The translations under genes and the position numbers were made by a program. DNA of 57,256 nucleotides. Origin: Bacillus sp. (in: firmicutes). Its GTDB lineage: Bacteria; Bacillota; Bacilli; Bacillales; JACDOC01. Below are positions 52,082 to 57,256 of this stretch, one piece after another (the first letter of the stretch is position 1; each line of letters opens with the position of its first letter). Location of the stretch: assembly GCA_017656295.1 (NCBI GenBank), contig JACDOC010000018.1:1-57256 (forward strand), in the 5' to 3' direction. The notes below the pieces were generated by a model. The model did not search any database and was not told where the DNA came from. It saw nothing but the letters and a program-made list of their open reading frames with translations.

Positions 52082-55000
52082 ATGAATAGGAGAAGGTTAA
52101 GTATTTTTTCTAAGACTTTATCCATTTTACTCTCGTTCTGTTTACTCTTTAGTCTTATTGGACCAGAATTTGCCCAAGCAGCACCTAGTAAAATAGACAA
52201 AATAGCGAAAAAAAGTGAGAAAATAGACGCAGACATTGGTGAGATGCCTCGTGAACTCCCATCGGAGAAATTAGAGCTAAAAAGTAAGCGGACAAAGTTT
52301 TCCAAAAGGTATTTAAATCCGGATGGTAGTTTTACCGAGGAAATCTTTTTAGAGCCTCAATTCTATCAAGATCAAAACGATAAACAATGGAAAAAAATCG
52401 ATAATACTTTACAAGTGGGTGAAAAGCACCAAGACAAATACGAAAACAAAAGTCATGCCATGAAAGTGTTTTTCACCAAACAATATAAGCAAAACGAATT
52501 AGTTGAAGTCACAAAAGACCATTTTTCTATCAAAATGATACCAGTCAATGGGAAACAGTCAAATGGGGTCATCAACAAAAATAATATTACGTATTCAGAC
52601 CTGTTTGAAAATACGGACGTAACCTATAAAGTTCAAGGCGATTCCGTTAAAGAAGATATTATCTTGAAAAGCAAGCCTACTCATAACATCTTTACATTTG
52701 AATTGAAATTAAAAGGGTTGTCGGTCGACACCAATGAAGAAGGGACCATTGTCTTTAAAGATGAAAAGGGTCAAGTTCAATGGTTCTTTGAACGTCCATT
52801 TATGACGGATGCCAGTGGAAAATACTCGGATCACGTGGACTTAATACTTAAAAAAGAAAATGGAAAAACATATGTGGATGTTGTGGCGGATGAAGAGTTT
52901 TTAAATGACGCATCTACACAATACCCGGTTGTGATAGATCCAACTATTAATAATTGGGATGTATTAAGGGACAATTTTGTGTCTAGCACCTTCCCAAACT
53001 CTATTTATTCTAGCAATACTTATATGAACACCGGATATAATAGCTATTTCGGTTCCACTCGTTCGCTAATTAGATTCTATTTACCAAGTTTACCGAGCGA
53101 TAGTTTTATTACTTCCGCCACTTTTCATGCGTATCAAACTATTTCGGATTCAACGGAAGTATCAATTGATTTATACCGTATAACAAGTAACTGGGCTTCT
53201 TCTGTCACATGGAATACACAGCCGACTATTGGAGCTTCTCCAGAGTCAACCACGACGAGTAATTCTGTTAACACCTACTGGCAGTGGGAAATAACGCAAT
53301 TAATCAAAGATTGGTACAACGGCGTACAACCAAACTACGGGTTCATGTTAAAACAACAAAATGAGACTACGTCTCCATATCGTTCCTTTAACACAGTTAA
53401 TAGTGGAAATAATACACCAAGAATTACGATTAACTATACGGTTGATCCTATTGGGTTAGAGGATTTTTGGAGCACAACGGAAGAAGGGATAAATCCTGCC
53501 AATGGTAACTTGGTACTTCAAGAAACAGATATATCTGTTCCAGGACGAGGATTTGATGTTTCAATTACTCGTACCTTTAACAGCCGTAAAACGTGGCATT
53601 CCGGAATGTTTGGATTCGGCTGGTGGAGTAATGTCGAAGCTCGATTAGTCGATAGTGGAGATGGTCCCATTACTCTCATTGATGGAGATAACACCCGTCA
53701 TATTTTCGGCCAAAAAGTGGGTGGGGGCTACACAACACCTGGTGGTATCTACCTTGACCTTGTGAAAAACGGAGATGGTACGTATACCATTACTGAAAAA
53801 GATGGAACGAAAGTCCATTTTAATACATCGGGTCGAATCGCTTCGATTGTGGATACGAATGGGAATACCACGACCTTTACGTATAATGGTTCTGGTCAAT
53901 TAATCGAAATTGAGGATGCTTCCGGACGAAAAACAACCATTCAATATGGTGCCAATGGATATGTTTCTTCCATTACCGACCCAGCGAACCGCACCACAAC
54001 CTATGAATACGATGGACAGGGAAATTTAATTAAAGTCATTGACCCAGCCAACTTTGAAACGACTTACGGATATGATGCTGATCATAACATCACGTCCATC
54101 ACAGATGCAAAGAATATAACGACAACCATTCAATATACAGACGATCAAGTAACCAGTATTAGTCGCCCAATTACCATTAATGGTACGGTCGAAACAAGCA
54201 CAACTACCTACTCCTATGACACACAAAACGAAATCACAACAGTCGTAGACGGAGAAGGAAATCGGGTAGACTATAAATACAGCCCAAATGGAAATATCGA
54301 AGAAATCATTGAAAATCCATTAGATGCTCAAAACAAAGCTGTCACATCGTTCTATTATGATAACCATAACAACTTAACAAAAGTGGTTGATGCCAATACG
54401 AATCAATCCAGTGGCACGCAAGCTTATATCTATAGTTACGATGAGAATGGAAATATTACTTCCGTTCAATTACCAGAAAATCAGACTGAATCCTATACCT
54501 ATGATGACAAGAATAACCTGATTCAAGAACAAGATTTTAACAATAATCTTCAACATTATGACTATGATGATAAGAATAACTTAACAGAATCAATTGATTC
54601 TTACCAACAATCAACCGCGACTCGATATGATCAGTACGGAAAAGTATTATACACCACACATCCGATGTCGGTCGCTGACAATCTTGTCAAAAATTCAAAC
54701 TTTGAAATCGATGAAGACAACAACAGCTGGCCAGATGGATGGAATACGATCCAGCAATCCGGAACAACAGCCACGATAAACTGGTCAACCGTTTCAAAAT
54801 ATTGAAATCGTAGTGTGAGTATTTCCAATCCAACAGGTTGGGCGAATGTATTCAGTGAAATGGCTCCTTATCAAGCTAATGAAGAATACGTTGTTAGCAG
54901 TTTTGTGAAAACCGAAAACACAACCGGCTTAGCTCAAATCAAAGTAGAATATTTCGATGATTCAAACAATTGGTTAGGCTTTTCCATGTCATACGGAATA

Positions 55001-57256
55001 AAAGGGACTCATGACTGGACTCGTTTACAGTTAGTAATAGATAACGAAAATGTTCCTTCTGGTACGAAAAAAATTCGGGTAGCTGTAGGGATGGATGCTA
55101 GTTTAGGTACCGCCTATTTTGATGGTGTTCAAATCGAAAAAGGAACCGTCCTAGGTGCATACAACTTAGTTGAGAATTCAAGCTTTGAACGTAGCAATAA
55201 CGGTCAAATACCTGATGATTGGGAAACCAGTGGAAATTTATCAGCGAATGACCAATTGGATTCGTCTGAATATTACGTTGGAAGTCAGTCCTTTAAAATC
55301 ACGGGTGAATCCGGAAAGAATAAGTTTATTAAACAAACGATTCCGATTTCTGGAGATGAAAACTCCCGATTCACACTTTCTGGATACTCGAAACAAGTCG
55401 GTGCTAATCCGAACGGAGGGCACTATGCCTTACAAGTAGCCATCCATTATACAGATGGTTCTACAGATTGGAGCAATGCCAACGACTTTGATAAAACAAA
55501 GGAAGGCTGGCAGCATGTAGCCGCAGAAATTAAACCAGATAGAGCCTTTGACTCAATTGATGTGTATTACTACTTCTTCGATCAATCGGGTACTGCTTGG
55601 TTTGATGCGATGCGTCTAGAAGAAGGGGCTTCGCATACCTTCTATACGTATGATACGAATTCAAACTATGTCACTCAAATCAAGGATCCTTTAGGTCATA
55701 CCGTATCATACAGTTATGACGCAGCCGGAAATCAAACCAGTGTCACTGATGGAAAAAGGAAAACGACTTCTTTCGAATATAACGCAAAGAATCAACTAAC
55801 AAAAGTGACAGATCCAAATTTAAATGAGACAACCTATGGATATGATGGTGTAGGAAATCGTACATCGGTAACCAATGCGAAAAATCATACAACAAACTAT
55901 ACGTATAATGAATTTAATCAAGTATCAAGCTTTACCAATCCATTAAATCAAACCACATCTTTTGAGTATGATAAAAATGGAAATTTAACGAAAGTCACAT
56001 ATGAAAATGGGGATACGGTTTCCTATAGTTATAATGCGCTTAATCGCCTCGTGTCGATAGCACATAATGGGGTAACCAAATGGACCTTTACGTATGATGC
56101 CAATGGAAACGTCACATCCGTGACGGATGAAAATAATCAAACGGTAACGTATTCATATGATAAAAACAATCGCTTAACGCAAGTTGATAAAGGTACGAGT
56201 TCATCGCTAACACTTGGATATGATGACAACTCTAATATCACATCAAGAGAAATAACGGATGGATCGACAACCACAACATTCGGTTACAGTTATAATCCGT
56301 TAAACCAACTTGTTGCCTTGTCCCGAAATAGTGCCAACCTTGCTAAGTTGACGTATGATGAACGTGGAAACATTTCGGCGATTCTAAAAGCAAATGGAAC
56401 GTATACAGCCTACGAGTATAACGATGCGAATCTATTAAAGTCCATTAAAAACTTTGATAAAACTGGAAGTGTCTTGAATTATTTCATTTACAGTTACGAT
56501 GCCAATGGAAATATTACAAGTGTGGAAACCGAAAGTGGAACGATTACGTATCAATATGATGCATTGAATCAATTAATTGAAGAAACTCTATTAGATGGAA
56601 CAACCATTACCTATGAGTACGATTCCGTTGGAAACCGTACAAAGAAAATCGTAACGGATGGAACAGGTTCAACGACCACAACCTATACGTATGACGCAGC
56701 CAATCAGTTAACAGCAGTAGACGGACAAGTATACACGTATGATGTCAATGGGAACTTAATCGATAATGGCGAGTATACCTTTCTTTACAACGATGACAAC
56801 CGTCTTGTAGAAGTAAAAGATGCAACTAATACAACGATTGCAACCTACACGTATGACCATCAAGGAAGAAGAATCAGTAAAACAACGTCATCTGGAACGA
56901 CTTACTACCACTATGACGGTGACTCGATTCGATTGTTGTATGAAACAGATGAAAACAACAACATCATTGCGGAATATACTTGGGATGAAAATGGTCAACC
57001 ACTTACGATGACGAGAAATGGTGTAACGTATCATTATCATGTAAATGGTCACGGTGACGTAACGGCATTAACCGATGCCAATGGAAATATTGTTGCGGAA
57101 TATGATTACGATGCATGGGGAAATGTCCTTTCACAAACTGGCTCAATGGCATCACAGAATCCAATACGGTATACAGGGTACTATTTCGATGAAGAAACAG
57201 ACCTATACTATTTGATGGCGCGTTATTATGATGCCAATATCGGTCGTTTCCTCACA
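52082..57256 (+). pseudogene. WapA-like wall-associated RHS/YD-repeat protein, in-frame nonsense codon, runs off the window
   Basis: A giant secreted protein of at least 1725 codons. I start at the ATG at 52082 (AAAGGAG upstream). Signal peptide to about residue 34 (PEFAQAAPS); an N-terminal domain of about 250 residues; a DNRLRE-type beta domain (about 295-460, VLRDNFVSSTF to RITINYTV); an RHS entry domain with NPANGNLVLQETDISVPGRG; then YD repeats of the form TYEYDGQGNLIKV. Codon 908 is TGA (54803-54805), where GGA (Gly) would fit. The same frame continues without further stops through two carbohydrate-binding-like jelly rolls (SWPDGWN and IPDDWET motifs) and about 20 more YD repeats to the core end ARYYDANIGRFLT at 57256. 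The toxin tip follows outside. Confidence 0.9.

Noticed and set aside
53860-57256. Periodic short DNA repeats suggesting a CRISPR or minisatellite
   Set aside because: The periodicity is that of the YD-repeat protein code (about 20-codon units with varied sequence); no constant repeat and spacer pattern exists anywhere in the window.

Overview
The window reads as chromosomal DNA from a low-G+C, spore-forming member of the Bacillaceae. Supporting signs are strong AGGAGG-type ribosome binding sites with frequent TTG/GTG starts, a YhcN/YlaJ-type sporulation lipoprotein, a thioredoxin-type ArsC, Fur boxes and cre sites of the Bacillus type, and a WapA-like wall-associated RHS protein. I cannot name the species. 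Composition is uneven: the gluconate block, the desaturase, the SRPBCC gene and parts of the SDR and MFS genes are visibly more G+C-rich than their neighbours. Together with many gene stumps this suggests an accessory-rich, recombined region.

Layout. 1-5.6 kb: frameshifted methyltransferase, ferritin, a two-gene secreted envelope module (L,D-transpeptidase plus a His-rich protein), a TetR regulator without its DNA-binding domain, a sporulation lipoprotein, a truncated DJ-1 protein. 5.7-10 kb: arsenic detoxification genes arsR-arsC, an internal terminator, then arsD-arsA, a HesB-like protein and a possible Cys-rich micropeptide; no arsenite pump is present. 10-18 kb: single-gene units (GNAT, HAD, AraC-GyrI, double AhpD-like, DinB, SDR, DNA polymerase IV) between decayed fragments. 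18-22.3 kb: gluconate regulon with a LacI-type regulator, kinase and permease, three matching palindromic operators and two cre sites. 22.4-24.5 kb: an HU gene followed by a complete IS1595-type element (29-bp inverted repeats, perfect 8-bp target duplication, transposase split by an A7 slippery tract, passenger acetyltransferase). 25.5-26.7 kb: TerC-family transporter behind a long structured leader with a terminator.

26.9-35.6 kb: an iron-regulated hydroxamate siderophore operon with two Fur boxes and six genes in rhbABCDEF order. It encodes the full schizokinen-type pathway: diaminobutyrate aminotransferase and decarboxylase make 1,3-diaminopropane, a monooxygenase and an acetyltransferase turn it into the hydroxamate, and two IucA/IucC synthetases join it to citrate. 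36-45.5 kb: secreted sugar dehydrogenase, amine oxidase with a damaged N-terminus, desaturase, IS3 fragments with a shared REP-like motif, S51 peptidase, two damaged GNAT genes and an SRPBCC protein. 45.8-51.8 kb: MFS exporter, a Bce-type antimicrobial-peptide ABC transporter without its two-component system, a lipoprotein, and a Nudix remnant carrying a patch copied from bceB. 52.1 kb to the end: a very large RHS/YD-repeat protein with one in-frame nonsense codon. It runs off the window at its core end, so any C-terminal toxin and immunity gene lie outside.

The least explained features are the TerC leader RNA, the pump-less ars cluster with its Cys-rich micro-ORF, the frameshifted passenger-bearing IS1595 element and the bceB-templated insertion.
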